Shown here piece by piece: positions 48,510-60,895 of a DNA stretch of 64,000 nt. The notes under the pieces are model-generated. The model did not search any database. It was not told the origin of the DNA and saw nothing but the letters and a program-made list of their open reading frames with translations. Numbering within the stretch: the stretch's first letter is position 1; each line of letters begins with the position of its first letter. The stretch covers positions 2,728,001 through 2,792,000 of the forward strand of contig NC_077239.1 in assembly GCF_947179165.1 (NCBI RefSeq). Reading direction: 5' to 3'. The stretch comes from Solanum dulcamara (lineage: Eukaryota > Streptophyta > Magnoliopsida > Solanales > Solanaceae). The position numbers and the translations under genes are program-made.

Positions 48510-49499
48510 TTGAATTCTACTACAATACTCTACTTTTTTTCTTCTTCTTTTTTGGATTGATGAACTCTTACTTGGGCTTCCTTTTCATACTTGTTTTTGT
48601 ACTACATTTTTGGAATATAATTATTATAGTTATTAGAATATTATATATGGATATAGGAGAATAAAATGGATTACACATTTGATGATTTTACCATTTGTGG
48701 ATATAAAAATATGCAAATAATTGTACGAATTATTTAACTTTATAAACACGTGAAAGATTTTTGTGACTTTAATTAACTTTTCAAAAAATTCAGAAGTAAT
48801 CCTGTAGTATATGAGATTAATTCAAGGATCGTATTTAGACTAGACTTTTCTTGCAACAAATTATCAATTTAATTTTTTTTGCAACAAAAAAAATAGATCA
48901 AATATATTTTTGTAGTTTTTGCACATTTTTGCTCGAAAAAATATCGATTTTTAAAATCTGTTTACTAAATGTTGGCTGTTTTTATTAAATATAATTAAAA
49001 GATTTTTGAAATAAACAACAAAAATTGACGGATTGGATCGATTTTCTCGATACATTGGACCGAATGAGACCGTCGGTTTTTGCTCTGTTTCCACATTGAA
49101 AATAATGAATTTGTAGAAAAAAATTATTTTATTCTTTTGTCACAAAAAATTAATTTAATAATTTGTTGCAATAAAAGTTTTGTCTAAAAAGGATCCATGA
49201 ATTAATCCCACATTCCACAGGATAACTTTAGACTTTATTGAAAAAATAATTAAAGGCACAAAATCGTTGACTTGTTTATAAAGTTAAATAATTAGTACAA
49301 TTATTTGCCTATTCTTATATCCATAAATGGTAAAATCATCAAATGTGAAATCCATTTATTTCTCCTATATCCATATATAGTATTCTAATAACTGTAATAC
49401 TTATATACCAAAAATGTAATACAAAAACAAGCATAAAAAGGAAGCCCAAGTAAGAGTTCATCAACCCAAAAAGAAGAAGAGTATTGTAGTAGATTTGAA
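48510..49499. promoter_or_regulatory. Shared divergent promoter of genes 2 and 3
   Basis: An inverted repeat: both arms carry CTTACTTGGGCTTCC, TATATCCATATATAG-like and AAATCATCAAATGTG elements in mirror order. The arms read CATAAAAAGG on the plus side (49432-49441) but TATGAAAAGG on the minus side (48589-48580), at the same distance from the start codons, the likely TATA positions. A central loop of about 310 bp (48870-49175) is absent from the equivalent region of copy 3. Confidence 0.65.
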
Positions 49500-50198
49500 A
49501 TGGCAAAGTTTCTTGGTTTATTTTTTGTCCTCTTTGTTATTGCATCAGGTAGACCTCAACCTCAATTATATATTCCCTTTCTCAAATTGATTGGATATGC
49601 TTTATTTTAAGTCAAGGGTCTTATTGAAAATAACCTCTCTATATATCTCGTAAAAGGGGTAGGGGAAAGGTCTGCATGCACTATGTACCCTCTTCAGACA
49701 CTATTTATGGAATTACAGTAGGGTATGTTTGAAACAACCTCTCTATATCTATGAAATAGGGGTAAGGTCTGTGTACACTTTGTTCCCTCTTAAGACACCA
49801 CTTATAAAACTACAATACCCAGAGTTTGTTGAAAACAACATCTCTATCTGTACGAATTAGGGCTAAGGTCTATGTACCCTCTTCCGACACCACTTATAAA
49901 ACTATGTTGATACATTGTTATTGTCATTGTTGTTCTGATTTTAATTTTTGTGAATGCAGATATGAGAATTGTTCCAATGGTATATGGGACAAGAACAACT
50001 TTTGCATGTGATCTTGAATTTATTTCAAATTGCAAATCTGATGAAGAATGTAACTTCAAATGTGGTTCAATAGTATATACTGAACCTATCGATAAGGCGA
50101 TGTGCAAGTTACACAACAATGGTACTTCATATTGCAAATGTTCATATTTCTGCGCCACAAACGATGGCAAAAATTGTTGCAAGACAAAATGTTGTTAG
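49500..50198 (+). CDS. Secreted defensin-like cysteine-rich peptide, gene 3
   Basis: Exons 49500-49548 and 49960-50198, GT/AG intron of 411 bp; 95 residues. Signal peptide MAKFLGLFFVLFVIAS, then the mature part starting DMRIVPMVYG. Cysteines at 33, 41, 47, 51, 65, 75, 77, 81, 89, 90, 94 and 95. C47-X3-C51 with C75-X-C77 gives the defensin-like core; sequon NGT at 70-72. It differs from the minus-strand genes by one residue less (CATNDGK against CAAANDGK) and several substitutions such as PIDKAMC. Intact, mirror-image partner of gene 2. The short first exon carrying only the signal peptide is typical of plant defensin-like genes. Confidence 0.82.
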
Positions 50199-51103
50199 AC
50201 TTAATTAGTCATATGCAAAATATATGTAATCTATAGTTTTCGTATAGTTTATTATTAATATAATATATATAAGTATTTGATCTCAAAATGATGTCTCCAA
50301 CTAGCTATATATTCTCAGTTTTATTTATTTTTTGTGCGGGGTTTGACCCAAAGTGAATGAAAATTATGGAAGAAACTCAAAATTTCTCACTTCATCAGTC
50401 AATGCCTAAATGATGATGATTTAAAATCATGAGTGGTTCTGTTAGATGTGTGTGTGAGAAAGACTCCTTGGAAATTAAAGTCCTCATGCATGTTTTATGG
50501 AAATTCGGCATAATATCATGTATGTGTGTGTGTGAGAGAAAGAGAGAATAAAAGAACATGTTACATTTCTTGACTTGACGATTATGTAAAAGAATTCGTG
50601 ATTTGGATTTCGCTCTAAAAATGAGAACAAAATATTTGTTGGATACACATTGAACTTGGCTTAAATTCCATTTTGAGAGTCTTAAATAGGGAAAGGTATC
50701 TTTTGTTTTTAAAAAATTAGAAAACCTTATTATTACAGTGCGAGAAAAGACGAAATTTGCGCCTTAATTAATTTCTAAAAATAATATATAAGGCGAAGAT
50801 TGTTCTAGATGTATAAGGAGATCAAGTCCTTCAATGATGTGCGACTCAACATGCTCCACACGACACATTCTTGACTATTAACTGATTCGTAATATATAAT
50901 ATGAAATCGAATATTAAAACTTAATGTGACTCTAATATCATGATAAAAAAAATAATTCTCACCTTATAAGTTAATTTCGAGATTGAATAAAGTCGTCTAA
51001 GGTTCATTTCTTTATCGCACGGTAATAATGCAATTTTCTTTTGGAATTAAAACCAAGTTCTACCACATACCCTACAATATAGATGCAACAAACATGCATT
51101 TAG

Positions 51104-54100
51104 TGTTATAACCCGTATTTTTGAGCATTTGGATATTTTGGGATAATTGTAACGAGTTAAGGACCATGCTATGTCTTGACCTTGTTTTACACATAAGTTG
51201 GTTATGAAAATTTTGAAATTTGGAAATATTGGAAGAGGCGAAGGGCAAAATTGGAATTTCAAAAAAATGTTTCTTGAATTACAAAAAAAATAAATAGAAA
51301 CTAAGTGATTGGGCTTGGAAAAAAAAAAGAAAAACAAGAGAGGCCCAACACAAGGAAAGGGCCCAAGTCTTGGAAACTTAGCCCATTAATTAAGTGGCCT
51401 ATATATATGTTTTATGACTTATTTCCCTCATCCTTATCCCATAAGTCATTTTCTTCAAGAGAGTTCAAGAAGAGAGAAGAAGAAAAAGAAACCTTGAGCT
51501 AGAGAGGGAGAAGGCCACAGATTTGGAGAGAAAAAAAGGTGAGTTCCTCGATTTCGTTCCGTGAATTAATTATCTAGAGTGAACCACGATGATATGGAGG
51601 TATTTATAGTATAAAATCATGGCTTGGTGCAGCCCAAAACGGACAGCAAGCAGTCCACACAATTTCAGCGTGTCTAGAGAAATTCTGAGGCGAGTTTTGG
51701 CGAGTTTTGGCCAATTTCGGGAAAGGTAAGGTCTTTCTTTTTAATGTGAAGTTTATGGTGTTGTTATAGGTGTATTACACATCTTTTATGCTGCTGTAAG
51801 TGGAAGAACATCGTAGAAATGCTCAGCGAAAGAAACAATCTAAATTGAAGTCGTCGTAGTTAAATTGTAGTCGAAATGAGGCGTTGTGCGGGTGGAGGAT
51901 GCTGCTGGTCGTGTGGTGGGGTATTTCAGGGCCTAAACGTGTTATAAAGGAGGTGGGGGAGCTGCTGGTTGCATCCACATGACCCCCTCTTCGTACAGTT
52001 AAAGGTTTTGCAAAATGGAAACTAGAAACTCTATTTTTGGTATCGTAGTTTGAAACTAGTTGTTTGGAGCTTGTATTGTGTAAGGTTGAGGTGATTTAAT
52101 TGTAAATATTCTGCTAGTTGTTGTTGTTGGTATGGTTGTTGATATTGTGGCCGAGTTGGAATCTCGGGGATGTTGAAGTTATAGGGGAAATGCTGCCCGA
52201 TTTTTCGTAGCATCGAAGCTAGTAACAAACTAGTCGGGGGTAATGGAAAAGGAAATGACTCCTATTAGTATTTGGTTGTGGAGTGGGCTATTGGAAAGTG
52301 AAAGGCTATTAATCTTAGTATTACTTTCATGTCAATAGGTTAAGGAGGTATCAAGGCAAGCCGGATTTCAATTAATCCCGAAAAAGGTATGTAAAGCTAT
52401 CTTCTTTTCTTTTGGCATGTCTTAGCCTTAAGTGATTGATATACAGAATATGGGGATAATTCCATTCATAGAACTCCAAGTATGAATCATAAGTCTTATT
52501 TACTTCTCGATGGTAGAATTCCTATACTAGTTGAGTTATTGCCTCTCAAGGCTTATATACGATGGAGAGTAGTAAGTATGTGAAGCTACCTTTCCTTCTT
52601 TTGGCATGTTTTGACATAAGCATGTAAAGCTACCCTTATTCTCTCTTGATATGCCCTTGACATAAGTTATTATGTTATGATAAAATATCTATGGTACCGA
52701 GTCCCTTGATGGGCCAAGTATGATATATGTTGCTATCTAAGGATCGGGTCGTACGTTCCACGGCACATATGTATATAATGACTTTATGAGGGAAAGTAGA
52801 GGGTATGTAAAGCTTATTCTCTTTCTTCTTTTGGCATGGCCCATAGAAAGTCACGGACGAAGAATGCACAAAGTCGTCAAGAAGCTCTTATTCTTAAGTA
52901 CACTAAGATGGCTAATTTTTTTTAAATTCTTAGAACTTATGTCCTTTTGCCTCGATTCATGTGAAAGTATCCAACCATCCTAAGTTGGTATAATTTAGGT
53001 TGTGATATAAAGCATGACTCCTATTCACTCCTTTAAGCTAGAACTCTTCCAATAATTGAACTATGGCTTCTCAAGGTTTTCTATACCTTGGGAAATAGTA
53101 AGTAGGTAAAGTTAATCTTTTTTTTTTGCATGAACTTTATGAAACGAATAGATGAATTATGGGTGATCCCAAGGAATCCCCATTCTCAAGGCCACTAAGA
53201 TAGTCATTTTCTTGACTTCCAAAAGATATTTTATTACGCCTTGATACGAGTAGATGACTCCAAAAGTGCTACTTTGATGCAAACCATAACGACACTCCAA
53301 AGGTACTTGTTATGGCTATTGTCTTAATTTTTGAGTGATAGTTCATTTTGATTATTTCAACAAGTCTCCAATGATGGTTTAGATTGCATATGGTTACTCA
53401 CTACTTCATTCGGGTATACGGTAATACACCTTTCACCGAGCCTCGGGCCGACTATAATATTATTATATGATATATGGATCGGGCCGAACGTTCCTCGGTA
53501 TTACTATATGATATACGAATCGGGCCGAACGTTCCTCGGTATTACTATATGATATACGGATCGGGCCAAACGTTCTTCGGTATTACTATATGATATATGA
53601 ATCGGGCCGAACACTCCTCGGCATTACTATATGATATATGGATCAGGCCAAACGCTCTTCGGCATTACTATATGATATATGGATCAGGCCAAACGCTCCT
53701 CGACATTACTATATGATAAATGGATCGGGCCATACGTCCCTCAGCATTATTATATGAGATAGCACTAATAGTACATATATGCTTATGATAACAGAGTGAT
53801 GTGGTTGTTACACCGGGCGGGCCGGGTACAGCATGTGATGATAGTATGTACAACTTTATTTATGAGATGCAGGTACAGTGGTTTGTTGAATGTTATACTT
53901 GCCCCTGCAACCCTATGTTAGCTATGCCCTCTTTTTGATGTTTTATACTTTACATACTCAGTACATATGTCGTACTGACCCCCTCTTTCCGGGGGAGGAG
54001 GGCTGCGTTTCATGTCCGCAGGTACAGGCGCGCGCTTTGGGAATCCGTCAGCTTAGGATTCCACTTAGTAAATTTGGAAGAAGCTCCATTGAATCGGAGC

Positions 54101-54400
54101 CGAGCTTTGATACTAAACTTTCTATGTATATATTTATTTGATTACGGGTACGGTGGGGGCCCTGTCTCGCCTTATGTTACTGTTCTTACTCTTAGAGGTC
54201 TGTAGACATGTATATGGGTTGTATATGTATGCGTGTAAGGTTGTGCCTATATGTTACGATAGCCTTGTCGGCTTATATATTATCTTGCCTGTTGGTACGC
54301 CATGACTCAAATAGGAGACATGTTTACTTATAGTTAGCAGGGGTATACGCGAGTGTCCAGTTCGGACACCCGTCACGGCCTACGGGGTTGGGTCGTGACA
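51104..54400 (+). mobile_element. Solo LTR, gypsy type, 3.3 kb
   Basis: Starts TGTTATAACCCG and ends GGTTGGGTCGTGACA, the termini of long-LTR Tekay-like gypsy elements. Flanks TTTAG (51099-51103) and TGTAG (54401-54405) form a 5-bp target duplication with one mismatch. Its place in the segment is exactly between two bases that adjoin in copy 1 (near 38707). No internal coding region, primer site or second LTR was found, hence solo. Short open frames inside are not genes. Confidence 0.75.
53440..53765. repeat. About 45-bp tandem repeat in the solo LTR
   Basis: Roughly seven copies of a unit reading GGATCGGGCCGAACGTTCCT then CGGTATTACTATATGATATA, with small differences between copies. Confidence 0.85.
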
Positions 54401-54430
54401 TGTAGTTCCCCAAAAATTAAGTAGAATAAT

Positions 54431-56913
54431 TGTCACGCCCCGAGAGGGTACCCTAGGCATGACCGGCACTCAGAAACCATCTCTGGCCTCTGAGAGAACC
54501 ACTTGGTCTCATCACTCATTCGTTCATCAGCGGAAGACTTAAGTGAAACTAAGAATACTTATGTGGGCTCACCATCAACATCAAGGAAAGAAATAATCCT
54601 TAGGAGAAGTAATTTCAAAGGAGAACTACTCCAATTACATCATCAAACTCTGTCTATGAAGCCTCTAATACTCTTAGATGGTGCCAATGACATGCCCATG
54701 GCTACCTTAAAAGAAACATAATACTCAACAATAATTAAAGGATAAAGAGTTCCTCCGAATACAAGAAGGACTCACCAAATAGCTGAAAAATAATGATCTT
54801 CAACGAAACGCCTATTGAGGATCTCTAACACCTGTATCTGCATCATAAAATGATGTAGGTCGAATGACGTCAGTACGTGGAATGTACGAATATGTAAAAT
54901 GGCAGGAAGGTAAGGACAAATATCAAGAAACTCCTCTCAAGAAAACTCAGCTCAGAACTCAACATTATCTCAACATCAATATGTAATGCAAGTTTAAAAT
55001 ATAATAATAAAAATAATAGTAACAAGCAATGCTTACTCAGTTGGGAGTTTCTCTAACCGACAACCATCACTTATGACCTTGCGATGATACAACGAAGCGA
55101 TGTCATTGCCACATCCATCCAATACCTTGCCAGGGTAAAGGACATCACCATCTTGGATCCACTCATCAAAGTCCTTTTTTTGGGACTTAAGAGGCATAGC
55201 CTCCATCGTACGCTGGCTACGTAGTTCTGGTGTTTGAGTCAATTAAACTCTTATCCAACTCGGTGCTCAATACTACTCCCAAAATATGTGCTTATATTAA
55301 ACTCATTATCTAGTCTCATTGGACTTTAATTTAAATCATCAAACTCATCTCATTACCTCTTCATCAATTCTTATACTTCAAAAACATCATTTAAATCTTA
55401 TCAAAACATCTTGCTCAAAATATCATTTACTCAAATTCATTTAAACTCAATTCTTTTGCTCTTTCAAAACTCAATAAAATACATATATAGTATTAATTCA
55501 TATCACTCTTTTTATCAATGAAAATTATTAAAAAGCTAACATCTTTACTCAAAATATATGTAAAAATATTCATGAACATCAAATCAATTAGGATTTATGG
55601 GAAAGTAGCCATGAACAATAATTCCAACAATATGAGAGATAACAATAATAATAATATTAATGCATAAATATATCTAACTCAATAGAAGAAGAATTAATTT
55701 ATTTAGAATTCAAGATTTGGATAAAACTCAACTATAACTCAATTATAAATAATTTAAATATTGGGCGCATGGACGAACTCAATCCAATGCTATGGAAGCC
55801 TTACATACTTTAAATCGGAAGCTTTACTTCGAATTGGAACACTCTTGGACCCCTAGCCTTTTCTTCTCGCCGGTTTGTTTTGTGTACTACCCGGAGTATA
55901 AGAATCACCAGAGTAGTATTTTTATACTACTAAAACTAAAACTATATTTGAGAAGGAGTAAAGAAGTATATAGAGAGAAGAGTTGCTTAAGAAAGCTTGG
56001 TGAATAAAATGAGGAAATAAGGTGGGTATTTATAGGTGTGGAGGAGGGACCTAACAATAAATAAACATAATCATAAAAGATGATCTTGAAAATTCAATGG
56101 AGAATTTTGATGTCATGGATGATGTCAAATGATTCTAGATCTTTCTATGGTAGGTGAGATGAAATCTCTTTTAACGGAATATCCATTTTCGAAGCTGCGT
56201 TTGAATAAGATAAATTCCTTATTAGGATTTGGTGTCTTCATAAGAATTGTCGATATAGAAGTTTAGTTTCAGTTAGTTCAAGAATCATCTAATTTGGAGC
56301 ATTCTACATCGAGATATGAATTTTATTCTACAAATACTCCATTCCATCACAACACTATGTCTTACAAAGATTAATTTATTTGATCTATTTAAACTTCGAA
56401 TCTTAAGATATGTTCTTCATGAAAGTTGTAGGTAATGATGTTGTGGTTACTCAGAAATTTGAATCACCTAATTCGGACTATGCTATAAAAATTTATGCCC
56501 AAATTACTTTATGTATAAGATAAACATGATCAAAATACTTTTAGAACATGATCAAAATACTTTAGAACATGATCAAAATACTTTAGAACATGATCAAAAT
56601 ACTTTAGGCATGAGAGAACATGATCAAAATACTTTTAGAACATGATCAAAATACCTTAGAACATGATCAAAATCTTTTCATGCCTTCATATAAGGACTTT
56701 TGATAAATCAACACTTTAATGCAATTAAAAGCCAATATAAGTTAATATAAGATCGGTAATTAAATTTTAAATATTTAATAATCTATGCATTTGGAATCAT
56801 GATATGAAAAATTCATAAAGTTTCATGCTTGAATTAAATAGAAAACTTTGATAATTCATTTGGACTTCATGAAAGAAAGGATCCATGAATCAATAATATT
56901 TAGGGGTGTTACA
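54431..56913 (-). mobile_element. Solo LTR, gypsy type, 2.5 kb, opposite orientation
   Basis: On the minus strand it starts TGTAACACCCCTAAATATTA and ends GGGGCGTGACA. A perfect 5-bp duplication ATAAT flanks it (54426-54430 and 56914-56918). Related to the LTR at 41195: both contain a phrase such as 'AAGAATTGTCG/AATTCTTATGAAGACACC'. No internal region. It lies 30 bp from the previous solo LTR. Confidence 0.83.
56524..56675. repeat. 21-22 bp tandem repeat in the second solo LTR
   Basis: About seven units of AACATGATCAAAATACTTTAG with occasional length variants. Confidence 0.9.
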
Positions 56914-58716
56914 ATAATTATATAGTTATTCAGAGACATCAATTTTGTGATCAAAACCTTATATTATAATGAACAGTACAAATAAATATTTGACCAACTC
57001 AACATCAAAATGTGTATTCATTTAAAGTTTACATATGTTGTTTTGGTCTCTATAAATTATAATAATGACAATATACATACCAAATCTAATAATCTCTATA
57101 AATTATAATGATGACAATATTCATAGCAAATCTATGAAAATATTTGATCAAAGAGCATATGTGGTCGAGTGATAGAATTGTTCAAAAGTCATTAAAAAAA
57201 ACTTGGGTTCAATTCAAAGTAACTATATTTTATATATATATTTTTAAAATCGACTTTGCTTGTCAATTTAAAACCAACAAAAAACGACTGACAAGGTTGG
57301 ATGTCCCTCGAGTATAGCCGACCTTGTTAGTTGGTTCTTTGAATCTAAGGCACCAAAATTCAGCATCATTGAGTGCGTCAGTTTGGGCCAGTATATCGAC
57401 ATTGTCCGTCGCTTTTGCCTTCATTTTTTGGGCAGTTTTTAATAGTGCCAGTAAAAGTCTCTTACGCAATAAACAACAATAATAATATACCAAGTGTAAT
57501 CCCCCCTCCCCCCCAAACTTAGGAGATAAAAAAATTATTTTTCATAGATTTTCGTGTCCAGAAAAAGTAAGTATTTTACACAATGAATATAATTTGAACT
57601 TTCACGGCCTTTCCCCCCCCGATTTTAATTTTTTTAATCTTTTAATAGTCCTGCATCAATGGTGAGATCAAAGAGTTCATCCTAGACAGTACTCACCTCA
57701 TGATGAACTAACTTTTAAGATTGAATTAAATCCAAAATTCTTTTATAATGATATTAAAGTCAAATTAAATTTCAATTCTTAATTTATTCGATTTCATATT
57801 TTATATTACAATCCAGTTAATAGTCAAGAGTGTGTCGTGTGGAGCATTTGAGTCCCACATCATTGAAGGAATTGGAGACTTGATCTCCTTATAGGTCTAG
57901 AACAATCCTCGCCTTATATATTTTTTTAGAGAATAATTAAGGTGTAAATTCCATTTTTATCGCACTGTAATAATAACATTTTAAAAAAAGATACACTTTT
58001 CCCGATTTAAGAATTTCAAAATGGAATTTAAGCCAAGTTCAATGTGTATCCAGTAAATATTTTGTTCTCATTTTCATTGCGAAATCCAAATCATAAATTC
58101 TTTTACATAATCATCAAGACAATAAATGTAACATGTTGTTTTTAATTAAGGCGTAAATTCCATCTGTTATCGCACTATAATAATTACATTTTCTTATTTA
58201 TTTATTTATTTTAAAAAGACACCTTTCCTGATTTAAGACTCTCAAAATGGAATTTAAGCCAAGTTTAATGTGTATCCATCAAATATTTTTTTCTCATTTT
58301 CAGAGCAACATCCAAATCATAAATTTTTATACATAATCGTCAAGTCAATAAATGTAACATGTTCTTTTATTCTCTCTCTCTCACATACACACATATATAG
58401 ATGATATTATGTGAATTTCGACAAAAGAATGAAAGCAACATGAGGACTTTTCAAGGAGTCACTCTCTCTCTCACACACACATATAACGAGCAGAATTGAT
58501 TGTTTAGATTTTAAGTAATAAAGTGATAAATTTTGAATTTCTTTCGTGGTTCTTATTCGCTTTGGGTCAATCCTTACACACAAGATTTATAAAACTGATA
58601 ATATATAGCTAGTTGAAGACATCATTTTGAGATTAAACACTTGTATATATTATATTAATAATAAAATATACGAAAACTATAGATTACAAAGATTTTTCAT
58701 ATGAATAATATTAAAT

Positions 58717-59508
58717 CTAACAACATTTTGTCTTGCAATAATTTTTGCCGTCATTGGCAGCGGCGCAGAAATATAAACATTTGCAAGATGAAGTACCATT
58801 GTTGTGAAACTTGCACATAGCCTTTCTAATAGGTTCAGTATATACTATTGAACCACATCTGAAGTTACATTCTTCATCAGATTTGCAATTTGAAATATAT
58901 TCAAGATCACATGCAAAAATTATTCCTGTCCCATATACCATTGGAGCAATTCTCATATCTGCATTCATGACAAAAATTAAAATAAGAACAACGACAACAA
59001 TAATAATGTATCAGTATAATTTTATAATTGGTGTCGGAAAATGGTACACTGACCTTACCCCTAACTCGTAGAGATAGAGAGGTTGTTTCCAATAGATCCT
59101 AGCTAATGTAATTTCATAAGTGGTGTCTGAAGAGGGAAAAAGTGTACACAGACCTTACCCTAATTCGTACAGATAGAGAAGTTTTTTCGAACAGACCCTT
59201 GTGTAGTTTCATAAGTTGTGTCTGAAGAGGATACATAGTGTACACAGACCTTACCCTACTTCATAGAGATAGAGAAGTTGTTTCAAACAGACCTTATTTT
59301 GTGTAATTCCATAAGTAGTGTCTGAAGATGGTACATAGTGTAGGCATACCTTACCCCTACTTCGTTACGAAATAGAGATGTTATTTCCGATAGACCCTGA
59401 ACCTAAAATAAAACATATCCAATCAATTTGAGAAAAGGGAATTTAAAATTAAGATCTACCTGATGCAATAGCAAAGAGGACAAAAAATAAACCAAGAAAC
59501 TTTGCCAT
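58717..59508 (-). CDS. Secreted defensin-like cysteine-rich peptide, gene 4 (one cysteine lost)
   Basis: Exons 59508-59460 (signal peptide MAKFLGLFFVLFAIAS) and 58958-58717, intron 501 bp, 96 residues. Nearly identical to gene 2, but near the C terminus NCC is NYC (TGC to TAC), leaving 11 cysteines and presumably one unpaired. All other splice and coding features are intact. It may still be expressed, but the tail disulfide would differ. Head-to-head with gene 5, starts 690 bp apart. Confidence 0.77.
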
Positions 59509-60197
59509 TTGAAATCTACTACAATACTCTACTTTTTTTCTTCTTCTTTTTTGGATTGATGAACTCTTACTTGGGCTTCCTTTTCATACTTGTTTTTGTA
59601 CTACATTTTTGGAATATAATTATTATAGTTATTAGAATATTATATATGGATATAGGAGAATAAAATGGATTACACATTTGATGATTTTACCATTTGTGGA
59701 TATAAAAATATGCAAATAATTGTACGAATTATTTAACTTTATAAACACGTGAAAGATTTTTGTGACTTTAATTAACTTTTCAAAAATTCTGAAGTTATCC
59801 TGTAGTATATGAGATTAATTCAAGGATCGTCTTTACACTAGACTTTTATTGCAACAAATTAAATTGCAATAAAAGTTTTGTCTAAAAAGGATCCATAAAT
59901 TAATCCCACATTCCACAGGATAACTTTGGACTTTATTGAAAAAATAATTAAAGGCACAAAATCGTTGACTTGTTTATAAAGTTAAATACTTAGTACAATT
60001 ATTTGCCTATTCTTATATCCATAATTGGTAAAATCATCAAATGTGAAATCCATTTATTTCTCCTATATCCATATATAGTATTCTAATAACTATAATACTT
60101 ATATACCAAAAATGTAGTACAAAAACAAGCATAAAAAGGAAGCCCAAGTAAGAGTTCATCAACCCAAAAAGAAGAAGAGTATTGTAGTAGATTTCAA
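59509..60197. promoter_or_regulatory. Shared divergent promoter of genes 4 and 5
   Basis: Inverted repeat like 48510-49499 but lacking its central 310 bp; the arms meet in a tight palindrome around 59850-59880 (ACTTTTATTGCAACAAATTA, then AATTGCAATAAAAGT). Plus-side CATAAAAAGG (near 60130) and minus-side TATGAAAAGG (near 59587) mark probable TATA positions. Confidence 0.65.
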
Positions 60198-60895
60198 ATG
60201 GCAAAGTTTCTTGGTTTATTTTTTGTCCTCTTTGTTATTGCATCAGGTAGATCTCAACCTCAATTATATATTCCCTTTCTCAAATTGATTGTATATGCTT
60301 TATTTTATGTCAAGGGTCTTGTTGAAAATAACCTCTCTATATATCTCGTAAAAGGGGTAGGGGGAAGGTCTGCATGCACTATGTACCCTCTTCAGACACT
60401 ATTTATGAAATTATAGTAGGGTATGTTTGAAACAACCTCTCTATATCTATGAAATAGGGTAAGGTCTGTGTACACTTTGTTCCCTCTTCAGACACCACTT
60501 ATGAAGCTACACTAGCCAGAGTCTGTTGAAAACAACATCTCTATCTGTACGAATTAGGGCTAAGGTCTATGTACCCTCTTCCGACACCACTTATAAAACT
60601 ATGTTGATACATTGTTATTGTCATTGTCGTTCTTATTGTAATTTTTGTGAATGCAGATATGAGAATTGTTCCAATGGTATATGGGATAAGAACAACTTTT
60701 GCATGTGATCTTGAATTTATTTCAAATTGCAAATCTGATGAAGAATGTAACTTCAAATGTGGTTCAATAGTATATACTGAACCTATCCATAAGGCGATGT
60801 GCAAGTTACACAACAATGGTACTTCATATTGCAAATGTTCATATTTCTGCGCCACAAACGATGGCAAAAATTGTTGCAAGACAAAATGTTGTTAG
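60198..60895 (+). CDS. Secreted defensin-like cysteine-rich peptide, gene 5
   Basis: Exons 60198-60246 and 60657-60895, intron 410 bp, 95 residues. Signal peptide as gene 3 (MAKFLGLFFVLFVIAS). All 12 cysteines kept. It differs from gene 3 at few sites, such as YGIRTTFAC for YGTRTTFAC and PIHKAMC for PIDKAMC. The intron has the same array of about 90-bp units. A continuous open frame runs from exon 1 into the intron, but the GT donor after GCATCAG, and the conserved exon 2 acceptor, support splicing. Confidence 0.82.

Larger units (their letters stand above)
47673..50945. repeat. Segmental repeat, copy 2: palindrome with a gene pair
   Basis: The minus gene (47717-48509) and plus gene (49500-50198) with their flanks are inverted repeats of each other around a centre near 49010. 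The right arm continues to about 50945, mirroring the left flank seen in copies 1 and 3 (for example GACTTGATCTCCTTATA and its reverse complement). The left arm is cut at 47673 by the CACTA terminus. Directly after 50945 the next copy starts in direct orientation. Confidence 0.85.

Noticed and set aside
53440..53765. CRISPR-like regularly spaced repeats
   Set aside because: The units are contiguous with no unique spacers, and this is plant nuclear DNA; it is a minisatellite.
60198..60416. 72-residue frame starting with the signal peptide as a complete gene
   Set aside because: It is exon 1 of peptide gene 5 reading into the intron; the equivalent frame in gene 3 hits a stop early, and exon 2 is the conserved part.
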